A stretch of DNA of 25,576 bases, taken from contig JALMLS010000096.1 in the NCBI GenBank assembly GCA_038496445.1, positions 1-25,576 of the forward strand. Reading direction: 5' to 3'. The notes beneath the pieces were generated by a model. It ran no database searches and was not told where the DNA came from. It saw only the letters and a list, made by a program, of their open reading frames with translations. Source of the DNA: Trichosphaerium sp. ATCC 40318. Lineage: Eukaryota > Discosea > Flabellinia > Trichosidae. Both the position numbers and the translations under genes were made by a program. This document shows positions 9,691-19,307 of the stretch, one piece after another (position 1 is the stretch's first letter; every line of letters starts with the position of its first letter).

Positions 9691-9972
9691 ATGAACGTAG
9701 GTATTCACAATATGTATGGCTACTATGCACTCAAGCGTCAAACATTAAAAACGATTTTCAAGAGTGTAAATAATTTTGTTTTAAAAGTGGAGTGCTTACA
9801 TAATATAGCTCTACTTCATGTGAGCATAAAAGTAGAAATTCATGTGCGTGCTACAAATCGGGAGTGGCCTTTTAAGAGTACGCTTAACGTTACAATAAAA
9901 TACCATTACAGGTCAATTTCAATGCAAACTTGTAAGCTTGATCACTCAAATGTAAAATCAAGCAAGATATAA
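9691..9972 (+). CDS. Unrecognised ORF, weak MATH/TRAF-like hint (93 aa)
   Basis: An ATG-started frame of 93 codons is convergent with the TGT copy ending at 10034. The stretch LHVSIKVEIHVRATNREWPF followed by KSTLNVTIKY recalls the strand pair with a WPF motif in TRAF-type MATH domains. The rest of such a domain is not visible, so this could be one exon or chance. Upstream, near 9575-9630, a short Lys/Asp-rich frame (KNDNMRNEDDFAKKTLKK) ends at a GTAAAA, but the following AG is only 26 bases away. The right-arm partner (11777-12059) has lost a T and is frameshifted. Confidence 0.3.
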   Translation: MNVGIHNMYGYYALKRQTLKTIFKSVNNFVLKVECLHNIALLHVSIKVEIHVRATNREWPFKSTLNVTIKYHYRSISMQTCKLDHSNVKSSKI

Positions 9973-10033
9973 AACAAGCTTGTAAAAGGTACACTGGTTT
10001 TAATTGTTTTCCTCCCTTATTATTACGTACAAA

Positions 10034-10784
10034 TCAGATATTATTAGATCGTATTCCTTCACGTATTTCAGCCATCATATTAAACATAAAATGAAGATTA
10101 TTGAGACTTAGTATCATAGCACCAAGAGGTTCTTTGTTTTTAAACAAATAATGGACATAGCTATTAAGTTAACTTAGCACTTAAACAGTTACAACAACAG
10201 CTACTAAAAAAAGTAAATCATGTACCCATAAGAGTACTCTGATATCTCAGGACAGTCTGGGTTAATACTTTTATCAAACATGTGCCTAATGTTATGTGTA
10301 AGGGAAAGAAAAAGTTAAAATACTAAAAGACTAGTTCTCTAAACAACAATAATTACCTAAACTTCTGGTTTGTTATATGAACGAGGCCATCCCTATAGTC
10401 TTCGCTTAGCTCAAACACAACTTTACATTATAACTGTGTACCTTGTTGTAAGTTGTCCACAACGAGCTGCTCGCGTTGGATAAGCAGAATCGAATGTATC
10501 TGTTGTAAGTTAATGTTAATATTAACATGTAGACTTTAGTAGTTTTACCAATTCCATATTTAGCGCTTCTTAGTATGTTGCTAGTATCTCCAATACCTAT
10601 ACGCATATAAACATTCAATAGTAATTTCTTGATTACAACTGATTGTAACAAAAAACAGTGGTGTACCGAGTAGATGGACAGGTTTTCCTCGAGGTAGAAT
10701 TGTTGACAAGAAGCCTAATCAAATATTGAGTTTTCATGGTCTTTTATAGACTTATGTACTCAATAACTTCTCTAGATCATCTCC
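10034..10784 (-). pseudogene. tgt: 5'-truncated copy of the TGT gene (C-terminal half)
   Basis: This is the mirror image of the right-arm TGT exons. Reading leftwards from the arm tip: the exon with GDDLEKLLS (10784-10760), LSTILPRGKPVHLLG (10714-10667), IGDTSNILRSAKYG (10596-10549), then the PTRAARCG exon, two zinc-region exons and the stop at 10034-10036. All introns match those of the right copy. The single-copy centre of the palindrome, read on this strand, is not TGT coding sequence. This copy therefore has no 5' half and is presumably non-functional, even though the retained exons are intact. Confidence 0.85.
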
Positions 10785-10965
10785 TAAGCAAACAATCAAT
10801 GTATTCTATAATTCATGTGGAACAGACGAAACACTGAGAAAGTATAGTGTCGATTATTTGACTCAACTCCCTTTTGATGGTCACGCAATTGTACGCAATG
10901 ATTTTCTGAGATTTTTGCTATGCTAATTCAAAGTAACAAGTGTAGGTGGTTCTTTGGGTGCTACT
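10785..10965 (+). other. Single-copy centre (spacer) of IR1
   Basis: These 181 bp are present once. On the plus strand they encode TGT sequence: GTDETLRKYSVDYLTQLPF and DGHAI, then an intron beginning GTACGC at 10891 and ending GTGTAG at 10945, then the GGSLGAT exon. The spacer is not itself palindromic. Confidence 0.85.
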
Positions 10966-11716
10966 GGAGATGATCTAGAGAAGTTATTGAGTACATAAGT
11001 CTATAAAAGACCATGAAAACTCAATATTTGATTAGGCTTCTTGTCAACAATTCTACCTCGAGGAAAACCTGTCCATCTACTCGGTACACCACTGTTTTTT
11101 GTTACAATCAGTTGTAATCAAGAAATTACTATTGAATGTTTATATGCGTATAGGTATTGGAGATACTAGCAACATACTAAGAAGCGCTAAATATGGAATT
11201 GGTAAAACTACTAAAGTCTACATGTTAATATTAACATTAACTTACAACAGATACATTCGATTCTGCTTATCCAACGCGAGCAGCTCGTTGTGGACAACTT
11301 ACAACAAGGTACACAGTTATAATGTAAAGTTGTGTTTGAGCTAAGCGAAGACTATAGGGATGGCCTCGTTCATATAACAAACCAGAAGTTTAGGTAATTA
11401 TTGTTGTTTAGAGAACTAGTCTTTTAGTATTTTAACTTTTTCTTTCCCTTACACATAACATTAGGCACATGTTTGATAAAAGTATTAACCCAGACTGTCC
11501 TGAGATATCAGAGTACTCTTATGGGTACATGATTTACTTTTTTTAGTAGCTGTTGTTGTAACTGTTTAAGTGCTAAGTTAACTTAATAGCTATGTCCATT
11601 ATTTGTTTAAAAACAAAGAACCTCTTGGTGCTATGATACTAAGTCTCAATAATCTTCATTTTATGTTTAATATGATGGCTGAAATACGTGAAGGAATACG
11701 ATCTAATAATATCTGA
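10785..11716 (+). CDS. tgt: tRNA-guanine/queuine transglycosylase, C-terminal half only
   Basis: TGT enzymes exchange guanine for queuine or its precursor at the tRNA wobble base. Exons recognised: 10785-10890 (LRKYSVDYLTQLPFDGHAI), 10946-10990 (GGSLGATGDDLEKLL), 11036-11083 (LPRGKPVHLLG), 11154-11201 (IGDTSNILRSAKYGI), 11251-11308 (DTFDSAYPTRAARCGQLTT), 11358-11393 (DGLVHITNQKF), 11465-11524 (INPDCPEISEYSYG) and 11590-11716 (YVHYLFKNKEPLGAMILSLN to stop). Six introns from 10991 on, 45-71 bp, join without frame error. The catalytic Asp region GID-TFD and PTRxAR are kept. The zinc site is not: the usual CxCxxC is reduced to one Cys and the later His of IHNL is Asn. Small frame slips near 10815 (HGGTDE expected) and at 10945 suggest lost G residues. 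The N-terminal half is absent, cut at the 10784/10785 junction. Confidence 0.88.
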
Positions 11717-11776
11717 TTTGTACGTAATAATAAGGGAGGAAAACAATTAAAACCAGTGTACCTTTTAAAGCTTGTT

Positions 11777-12059
11777 TTATATCTTGCTTGATTTTACATT
11801 TGAGTGATCAAGCTTACAAGTTTGCATTGAAATTGACCTGTAATGGTATTTTATTGTAACGTTAAGCGTACTCTTAAAAGGCCACTCCCGATTTGTAGCA
11901 CGCACATGAATTTCTACTTTTATGCTCACATGAAGTAGAGCTATATTATGTAAGCACTCCACTTTTAAAACAAAATTATTTACACTCTTGAAAATCGTTT
12001 TTATGTTTGACGCTTGAGTGCATAGTAGCCATACATATTGTGAATACCTACGTTCATGT
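11777..12059 (-). pseudogene. Frameshifted copy of the 93-aa ORF
   Basis: Mirror of 9691-9972. One T is missing from the TTAAAAAC tract (near 12003), so only the last 61 codons stay open, beginning MECLHNIALLHVS. Otherwise almost identical to the left copy. Confidence 0.35.
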
Positions 12060-12605
12060 ATTATGTATTCACATACAGTGATGTAGTCTACAACAACTGT
12101 AAAAAAGAGTTTAATATTTTACTTTTTTAAGTGTTTTTTTAGCAAAGTCATCCTCATTGCGCATGTTATCATTTTTGTATTTGTCTCTTTGAGAAGGTTT
12201 AAATGGTTGTGTTTAATAGCTTCGCAGGTTGTTATTGAAAACTAACTTCACAATAGAGTGGCTCATATATGGGAGTTTGTTGAATGAGTTTTGTTGAAAG
12301 ACATCAGTTTACTAATCTACACTGATGTTATACACGATGTTCTACACTTTTCTTGTTTAAAACAGGTATATGATATAGTAATACCACTGTGATCAATTGT
12401 AACAATACACATGTCAATAGCGTTTGCGCCAAAAGTACTTACATAGATATTTTTTTTCCCTACATTAACAAACAATCAATTCAATGTATCAGGTATTGCT
12501 ATGGATATCCTTACACATGTGATGCATTTAGCATGGCACATTTTTGTGATACCAATTTTCGCAATACAGAATTTTTTTTAAAAACACATATTACAGGCCA
12601 GGGCC

Positions 12606-12660
12606 ATGCGGTCCAAACAACAAATAGCTGTAACAGGAAGAAGAGCGAATATACTTTACG
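12606..12660 (+). other. Mirror of the possible 5' exon with GTAAGT donor
   Basis: ATG at 12606, donor GTAAGT from 12661, about 95 bases upstream of the broken 106-aa gene copy. Identical to the left-arm element at 9141-9087. Confidence 0.3.
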
Positions 12661-12755
12661 GTAAGTGTTTTACTGTAAAGTCTAAAAAAAGTCTAGTAAA
12701 TTCTTGCTGTACAATCATAATTTACAAACAACCACCATAAAACAACTCAAGCAAT

Positions 12756-13204
12756 ATGACACGCGTAGGAAAGAAAATAGAATCTGGCATGAGGAAAGCA
12801 AGCGCTGCTGACCTTAAAGCCATACTTACCCACTTTAAGAAGGCTTGGAAAGCACAACAAAAGGACTTTGCCAAGCAAGCTCTCGCACAACAAAAAGTTA
12901 GCCTTTCAGCCAAACAATGCGATAGTACGTTTGTAGGAAACAATTTGTAATAGTTTTTTGGTGTAGAAAAGGGTCCTGAGTTTGTGGATTGAAGGATCAA
13001 GTTATTTTGTTTACCTGTTTCTTTTTTATTCCCATGCTTATTGTTTTGTCTGTAGCTATTGTAAGAGCGGCATGGAAAACAATCAATACGAAGTTGCCAA
13101 AAAATGCGCCAAATACTGCCATGAAGGTAAAGGCGCTTTTGAAAGCGCTATGAAGAGCAATGTGGTCCGCAGAGTTTGCAAAGCTTCAACCTAAGTTGGA
13201 ATGA
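12756..13204 (+). pseudogene. Broken copy of the 106-aa two-exon gene
   Basis: Exon 1 (12756-12924), donor GTACGT and acceptor TCTGTAG (intron 12925-13055) match the left copy. In exon 2 a G is missing near 13078 and an AG dinucleotide near 13156. The first loss moves translation into another frame, with a stop at about 13150, although the two losses together restore the frame for the last residues. An alternative frame (CKSGMENNQYEVAKKCAKYC) is open but ends abnormally. I therefore treat this copy as damaged or misread. Confidence 0.65.
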
Positions 13205-13515
13205 GATCAATATTCGCAGCCTAAAAACATCACGTGTTTATTGTAAAATTATTCAATAAACAATATTGCACATAAAAAATATGCTGTTACTTCCTTTCGC
13301 CTGTTTACCTAAACCCAAGCGCCTCCAGATATTACGAGAAAAATGAGAGGTACTAGTTAAGTTGTTTTAGTAGATCCAAGCACATGACGTTACAATTATC
13401 GTGACACCAGATGAGCATAAACAAACGCATGGTGCCTGTTTCTAAAGCTATTTAGCGTCTGTTTAATCAAAAGTAGATAAATACTTCGAAACCTGATGTA
13501 TGCTACCTGTTAAAC

Positions 13516-14018
13516 CTACCAATTGAGTTACAGCTTGTAATTATGGAGATAGACAGAGATTCATATACATAAAGTGGCCGTTGTTATCAAAACACACTGC
13601 AAAGACAACTAGATTTAATGATGAACTTGAAAAACATGGAAAGTGGGTTAAATATTCGAAGAAGAATAACATTGTGTCACGTGAAGATTATTGGATACAT
13701 GGAAAACGCCATGGAATGTACAAAGAGTATTACTCAAATGGAACATTGCTTCAGAAGATTAATTACATCAACGACAAAAGAGAAGGAGAGTACATGGCAT
13801 GGTTTCCCAGTGGCCAATTGCAGCAACAATGTCAGTACAGAAATGATGAACTTGAAGGAGAGTTCAAACACTGGCATCCTAGTGGACAGTTGTATTTGCA
13901 GTACTACTTAGTAAAAGGCAAGAAGGAAGGTGATTATAAATGTTGGTCGTGTACTGGTCGATTGACAGCAGAGGGCAATTACGTTGATGGCACAATTGTG
14001 AGCATAGAATTACACTAG
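13516..14018 (+). pseudogene. F-box-like / MORN_2 copy with TA insertion
   Basis: Mirror of 7726-8226. The head LPIELQLVIMEIDRDS (from 13516) is separated from WPLLSKHTAK and the MORN_2 repeats by an extra TA in CATATACATAAAG near 13563-13570, which breaks the frame. The repeat region from 13581 to the stop at 14018 is otherwise open and identical. It could be a real microsatellite-like expansion or a read error. Confidence 0.7.
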
Positions 14019-14873
14019 GTAAACATCTTTAGAAATTATTGTTGTGTTGGGTCATATCTAAATAAGTAATGACAATAAGTAAGGTATAAACAAGTTTGTG
14101 GCACCTTTCAGTCATCAGCAGTTTAAAGAATGCATGTACACATTTCATAGGACAGTGCGAAATTAGAGGTGGTCGCTAAACGGCTATAGCCGCTAGCTTT
14201 TTCTTAGCTGGTTAGCCGGTTTAAGTTTTTGGACCGACTTTAACTGGCTGAGAAAACTAAGGGAAAACTCAAACCATTTTTGCATTTTTTTCTATGCGCA
14301 ATCTTTTATGTTGATCCATTTTACTTTGAGCTTTTTAAGGTGATCAATTGCCTCTGTTGTAAAAACATATTCTGCCCTAATGTATTGTAGTAATATGAAC
14401 AAACTTCGTTGCATGTCATGTAAATTTCGTAAGACAACTTTCGCGAACAACTTGAAAGTACTAGAGGTGTTATCCATCTCATTTCAGTAAAATTGTCGAT
14501 TTCAAGCTTTTCTTTGAGTGTGCAGTTATTCGTATTTAATTCAATCAAAAGGCTGTTACGGCAGGGTCGACAAATGGCTAATTGTTTACCTTAGGAGCGC
14601 TCATCTAATACAAGATCACATACAGGTGTTTCAAGAAAGAGAACAATAGCTACTATTTCTTTCGAAAACAAGCAACAAGAAATGGATGTTATGCCATAGT
14701 ATGTTATAATGATACAAGTATAGTCAATTAACTTTTCTAAATTTATTGTGTTGTCTACTAAAGTCATTGTGACGCTCTGAGTACTTTACTTGATCATGTC
14801 TTAGACTTTCAAACACCTTAATAAACAATTGGATTACGTGTTGATTTGATTTTACGTCTTCTAAACCTTACAT
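14019..14873. other. Intergenic part of IR1 right arm
   Basis: Mirror of 6872-7725, including the CGGCTATAGCCG palindrome near 14187-14198 and a 75-codon minus-strand frame (14548-14321, starts MIELNTNN) that is interrupted in the left arm. No supported gene. Confidence 0.35.
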
Positions 14874-15912
14874 TCAAACGCTACAAACATCAACAATTAC
14901 AATATTATCTGGCTCAGGATCAACAACTTTTTTACTTTCTTTACGAGTTCCATCCTCTGTTGGAATTTTTCAACTCGTCTAGGAAAATATGCAATGACAC
15001 TATCATTTTACTAGGCCCCCTATAGTAGGATATAATGGTGTACCCAAGTCATTCAATACTACAAGATATACTAGTTTTTTTCTCCCTCTGACAACAATTA
15101 CTAATCTCTTTCTTGTCCATATCCATAAAACACAACTTTCTGGTTGTTGATACGTTGTGCAATGTTCTTTTCATTGATTTTGTAAGCATTTCCTCTCTGT
15201 TCGAATCACAATAAGATTACAATGATGAACCTCCATGATAATTAACCAGCGATACCTTTAAAAAATGTTAGCAAAACAATATTCACAATGTCAAATTTTG
15301 TTTCATTGCATGTGCGTTAACATCATTAATGAGCTGTATAAACACGTGATTTCCAGTTTTTAAACATTCCGACTTACACCTTTTACATATTCACGTCACG
15401 AGTATCTCATATCAGCTGTACCAAGCCAATAGCCATGTCAAAAGTGCGACTTTTTCACGTCATTTCAAACAACCACACGCTCCTTCTACAAAGGGAGCTA
15501 CTACAAGTCTATTAGTCTACAGGCAGCTCATAATGTATAAATAAGTTGTACGAAGTGATATAGGGGATGATCCATAGATTACAAACGAGGTGTTTTGGCC
15601 ACGTTACGCTTTGATTCCAATTAGGGCATCTCAGAGTCCTTCCTTCGCGTGTACGTAATAGACGCGTAATTAGATGGCTTACGGCATTGTCCATTGCTCT
15701 GAAAGTATTTTATAACAATCTTCCAATTATCGAAGTTATACCTTCTACGTCGTTCTTGCTTTCAATTGTGATTTCTCCGTAATAAATACGCCAATATTGT
15801 TTGAATTGGCCAACTGGCACCATTGATTGTTCACACACGTAGCAAGCGCAGGATTGTGCGTCTAGAAATGTAAATAATGATTAAACTAACTCAAGGGGGA
15901 AATATTCGTCAT
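14874..15912 (-). pseudogene. Heavily damaged copy of the F-box-SPRY gene
   Basis: Mirror of 5814-6871. Directly after the ATG at 15912 a G is missing (ATGACG instead of ATGGACG), so the F-box frame is lost at codon 2. Further indels fall in the F-box (near 15850, 15800), the middle exon and the SPRY strands (for example near 14970 and 15020). The WNQSVTWPKHLVC block survives at about 15620-15580. The last ~75 bases, inward of about 14950, match the left copy exactly. Confidence 0.72.
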
Positions 15913-16331
15913 AACTGCAAATAGAGTTTTAGCTAAGTATGGTTAAGTCAACTTTGTTTCACATGTTTGCTGAACCAGATAAGTACTTTAGGATGTCAAT
16001 GAATTCTACTTCGCAAAAAAACGCCTATTTGCTCGCCCAAGTTAAGGGAGCAACACAAGGAAGAAGGACGAGTTGTGTTATTTGTTTATCACTCACATTT
16101 TTGTGTTTGTTTATGGGAGCTACCAACAGCTTGTATAGCTTCATCAAAAATATTTTTTAAGGCCATCTGTGTGATGGACGAACATTCAAGTATTCCAAAG
16201 TGCTAATTACTTTGCATTACAGTTCTTATTTGAACGGTATTGGTTAGTGTGAAATATTGTGATTATAAGAAACTACACTTGGTTTATTGGCTATTTTTCA
16301 GTACAATCTCATAAGCTTGGGTTCCAAACAC

Positions 16332-17507
16332 AAAACTCGTCTAAAGTTCGGGTTTTGTTTTATGATACGTGTTGTATTTAAATTTCATGTCTGTGTGTAC
16401 CTTGTACATATCACATCTCTTGTAAATTTAAAGTCATTTATAATATTTCATTAGCACCTACGTGACAAACAAGACAAGTCGAAAGTAAGATTCTCCATCC
16501 AAAAAACGATAAAATTAAAAACAATCTCCGGAGGACATTCTGAAACCAAAAGTCAAAAAAAAGGTATCGCGTGCTATAAACCAAGATAATTACAAACATT
16601 AATTACTTATACAACACCCTTTGATTCGCAAAGTCGACAATGTGAGAAACGAAGTTTGTTCCTTTTAGGTTACAAATTGGGAGTTTTGAATGAAAAAGCA
16701 CTTAGAGTAATTATACGGAGCTCCAGTGCGTGTTTTATAGGTATTACGTACTGAAGTAACAAGACCAACAGTGGCCATTTTCCTTTTTCTGTTTCTCATT
16801 GTAGACGCGTAGAGATCAAGCGCGGTCCTTTTATCAGCGGATCTTCGTTGTTTATAACCGTAATTAACTATCTGCGATACACAACCGTTAATTTCCTTCA
16901 TAGGTCTACCAATGTATGGCGTCGATTGAAAACATCGTTACAATTTAAATTGTGTGTTTTGTTGTTTTAGCGCATCAACTGTTTTTTTAAGCTTTTCTTT
17001 TTCCTATGTTGGCGTAAGCTTGTAAGTACTACACTATGCATTTATCTCCTACCTGCTGCCAATTCGCAACATTTCATCTAAACAAGAAAAGACAAAATCG
17101 CGACTTACAAAATAGTGGCTTAACAATGTTAATCACGTTTTGACAATGCCTCTAAATATAAACCACAGCAGTTATTGGGCAGGTTGAATTTAACATTTAG
17201 TAGACGCGGTAGAAGCTAATGCGCAAATGAATAAACACAAGGTCAGAAATCTTATTGATAAGTAGAAACTAAGCACAGTGTAACAATCTCATCCAAGGAC
17301 AAGTTTTTATGAACATTATTAGCGGGTTGCCTTATCTGCCCGTCTATTTGCATACCATGATGTTGGTACATCTACTATTGCACAATCCCCTCTTTCTTTC
17401 TGTGATTGACTGAACTACACTTTCGAAAAGTCAGTGAAACACGCAAGCTTGTATAAACGATGAACATTATGTAGGTTAGAATAAGTACTTTTCGCGAGGT
17501 GTAGCCA
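16332..17507. other. Non-coding stretch between the two inverted repeats
   Basis: No supported gene. A 78-codon minus-strand frame at 16665-16901 (contains MRNRKRKMATVGLVTS) has no family motif and lies in a region where indels are frequent. The sequence begins where IR1 ends and runs to where similarity with the window's right end becomes visible. Confidence 0.4.
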
Positions 17508-18411
17508 TAAAAAGATAATAAAATGTGAAGGAAAAAGAGCGATGGCGTAAAACTCACATAAACAACACAAGAGTACTCGATACAACATGATTTCACTGCA
17601 AAGTACAAAATTGTTAATTGTTTACTTAGCTCACTTTTGTGAGAATATGAACTAAAGCCTCGCTTTGTCTTATTATGAGATAAGGAATTGCAAGTATTTC
17701 TCACGGATTTGTGACACGTGTTGCGTTGCCTTGTTTTATCTTTTGTCATATTTTGTTTATAGCCGTTACAACAGACAATGCTGAAGAGCAGAAATTGCTG
17801 TAGACAGTATCTCCATTTTTATAAAAGCATGCTAAATTGTAAATATTTGAAGAAAAGACACATATTATTAAATCTCGAACCCAGGAAGTTTCATTTATTT
17901 GTCAAAATATAACAAACATGGTATCAATACCTTCAGGTTAGCATTATACAGGCGTTCAGGAAGATAGTGTACATCAACATCTTCATGGTAATAAAGGTTA
18001 TGAACACCAGCCAATGCTTTAACGCCTTCATATGTTATTTGTCTACAATGAGATATATTAATGTTTGACGCCCGCTAAAGCTTTAACACTTCATCTGTTA
18101 TTTGATCACAACGTATTAAGCACAATTTTATGTACGCCTGCTAAAGCTTTAACACCTTCATCTGTTACTTTTCACAATGAATAAGTGTATTGTGTGACCT
18201 TTGCTAAGGATTTAACACCTTCATCTGTTATTTGGTTAGCAACTTTGAAGCAAACTGTATGGACGCTGTAAGCTTTTGACACTTATCTGTTACTTGTTTT
18301 ACAGTAAGATAGCCAAATTGTATGAACTCCAGCTATATGCTTTGGACACCTCATTGATTGTCGGTAAGAATGTATAGCAAGTTTATGGACGCCTGCTAAG
18401 CTTTAATCACT
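17508..18411 (-). repeat. Left arm of second inverted repeat IR2
   Basis: Reverse complement of 24661-25576, with many single-base differences. The right arm runs to the window edge, so this arm may extend to the left of 17508. It includes a damaged end of an LRR gene and the DNA downstream of it. About 6.2 kb of single-copy sequence separates the arms. Confidence 0.85.
17890..18411 (-). pseudogene. Fragment of a GVHTI-type LRR gene, broken by indels
   Basis: Reading leftwards from 18411, pieces of the repeat (TDEGVKALAGVHT..) match the last six or so repeats of the gene at 23706-25099. Almost every repeat contains a one- or two-base indel. Past the point where the intact copy stops (KLYYQ), this copy stays open through YYHEDVDVHYLPERLYNANL to a TAA near 17890. 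That suggests the longer C-terminal tail is ancestral. Confidence 0.72.
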
Positions 18412-18654
18412 TTAATTTTGAACTTGTGGGATTTGAAAATTACAATTTTTTTGAATATTTAGCAACAAAAGTCGTTTAATTCAACTGGCAATGAACTTAA
18501 AGTAATACACTCCCTAATTTTATTGTCCACGCATAAATTTTGCAACTGTAGTACATAAAATAAACGGTCCGTTGTATTGTTCCACACCACAAGACTCGAA
18601 ATTGACTTTTTCTAAATTAAAAACGGTTTAAAACGGTTGTTAGCATAATTAGAG

Positions 18655-19307
18655 ATGGATCTACCAGGTAACATTGGCTACATAGCAGGTGGTGTTATTC
18701 ATACGTTCTTGGGTTGCATGTACGGTCTTAACGCTCTAAACTATCGTAAATACTAAAAAACCGTTATACTAGGCACGGTTGGTTGACATTTCGCGATGAG
18801 TTTAGCCTAGGACCAAAATTCTTTACTAAAAACAAAGCACTAGAAGATACAATGAAAAACACTAAGAGTTTTGAGAAATCAGCTTACCATGGCTTCCTTG
18901 GGTTCAATTACATGCACTCTATAAGCCTTGTATGTCAATTTTTTTTATACTTAACTTAACTTGCTATCACGTGATTGGGTCCAACTTTCGCGAATCACTT
19001 TGTTGATTGATTGAAAAAGTTTTGTTCTTTCTAATTGTGTTAGGTATTGTCTGGCGTGGGGTCAATATACTTGTCTTCTTTGCAAAACAAGGGTGTTATT
19101 TCTGATCCAGTTATATCTCCTGTGATCGTAGGACTAAGCTTTGTGTTCACTCTAATCGCTAAGCGTTATTTCTTCTCTGTTCCTTTCAGAGGTAAGCAAA
19201 ACAAGAAAAAAACTAAAGTATCTTGGTTTAATCTAAAACTCTTGGTAGCAATGTTTTTAGCGAGCATTTTTATGACATCCAACTATATTTATGACATGTG
19301 CGCTTAA
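18655..19307 (+). CDS. Small multi-pass membrane protein, two exons, one frameshift
   Basis: Starts at an ATG at 18655 (MDLPGNIGYIAGGVIHTFLG). A frame break in the A-rich CTAAAAAACC at about 18757 looks like one lost base; beyond it the frame reads NRYTRHGWLTFRDEFSLGPK and AYHGFLGFNYMHSISL. An intron at 18930-19043 (GTATGT..GTTAG, 114 bp) joins in frame to VLSGVGSIYLSSLQ. The product would be about 180 residues with four hydrophobic segments: the N-terminus, the exon junction, IVGLSFVFTLIA, and LKLLVAMFLASIFM. It ends NYIYDMCA. I recognise no family. Splice sites and hydrophobic pattern make it a credible gene. Confidence 0.62.

Larger units (their letters stand above)
5388..10784 (+). repeat. 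Left arm of giant inverted repeat IR1
   Basis: This ~5.4-kb segment is the reverse complement of 10966-16331. Near the centre, paired positions sum to exactly 21750 over at least 1.7 kb (for example 10034 and 11716). The outer limit is where GTGTTTGGGAACC stops matching. From about 6800 inward the arms differ only at scattered bases, often homopolymer lengths. From 5388 to about 6800 they differ every 15-20 bases or so, mostly by single-base indels. No transposase and no target-site duplication were seen. Confidence 0.93.
10966..16331 (-). repeat. Right arm of giant inverted repeat IR1
   Basis: Reverse complement of 5388-10784, starting at GGAGATGATCTAGAG and ending at GGTTCCAAACAC. Genes here are the partners of those in the left arm. 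Those examined in the inner arm (106-aa gene, MORN_2 gene, 93-aa ORF) each carry an indel relative to the left copy. From about 14950 outward the sequence is full of small indels. Confidence 0.93.

Noticed and set aside
11154-11201. GIGDT motif looked like RNA polymerase II largest subunit (RPB1)
   Set aside because: After splicing, the flanking exons (LPRGKPVHLLG, DTFDSAYPTRAARCG, NKEPLGAMILSLN) match TGT over its whole C-terminal half and do not match RPB1.
13618-13911. 97-codon frame, present in both arms
   Set aside because: It is an alternative-frame shadow of the MORN_2 gene; its conservation only reflects the duplication.
5388-16331. Palindrome as a covalently closed viral or plasmid hairpin end
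   Set aside because: The 181-bp centre is unique, non-palindromic TGT coding sequence, unlike a hairpin telomere loop, and the genes are intron-bearing eukaryotic types.
5388-16331. Inverted repeat as a transposon with long terminal inverted repeats
   Set aside because: No transposase, integrase or target-site duplication was seen; the arms carry ordinary genes.
17375-17749. 124-codon minus-strand frame
   Set aside because: It mostly overlaps IR2. The mirror at the window's right end does not keep the frame, and no motif is present.
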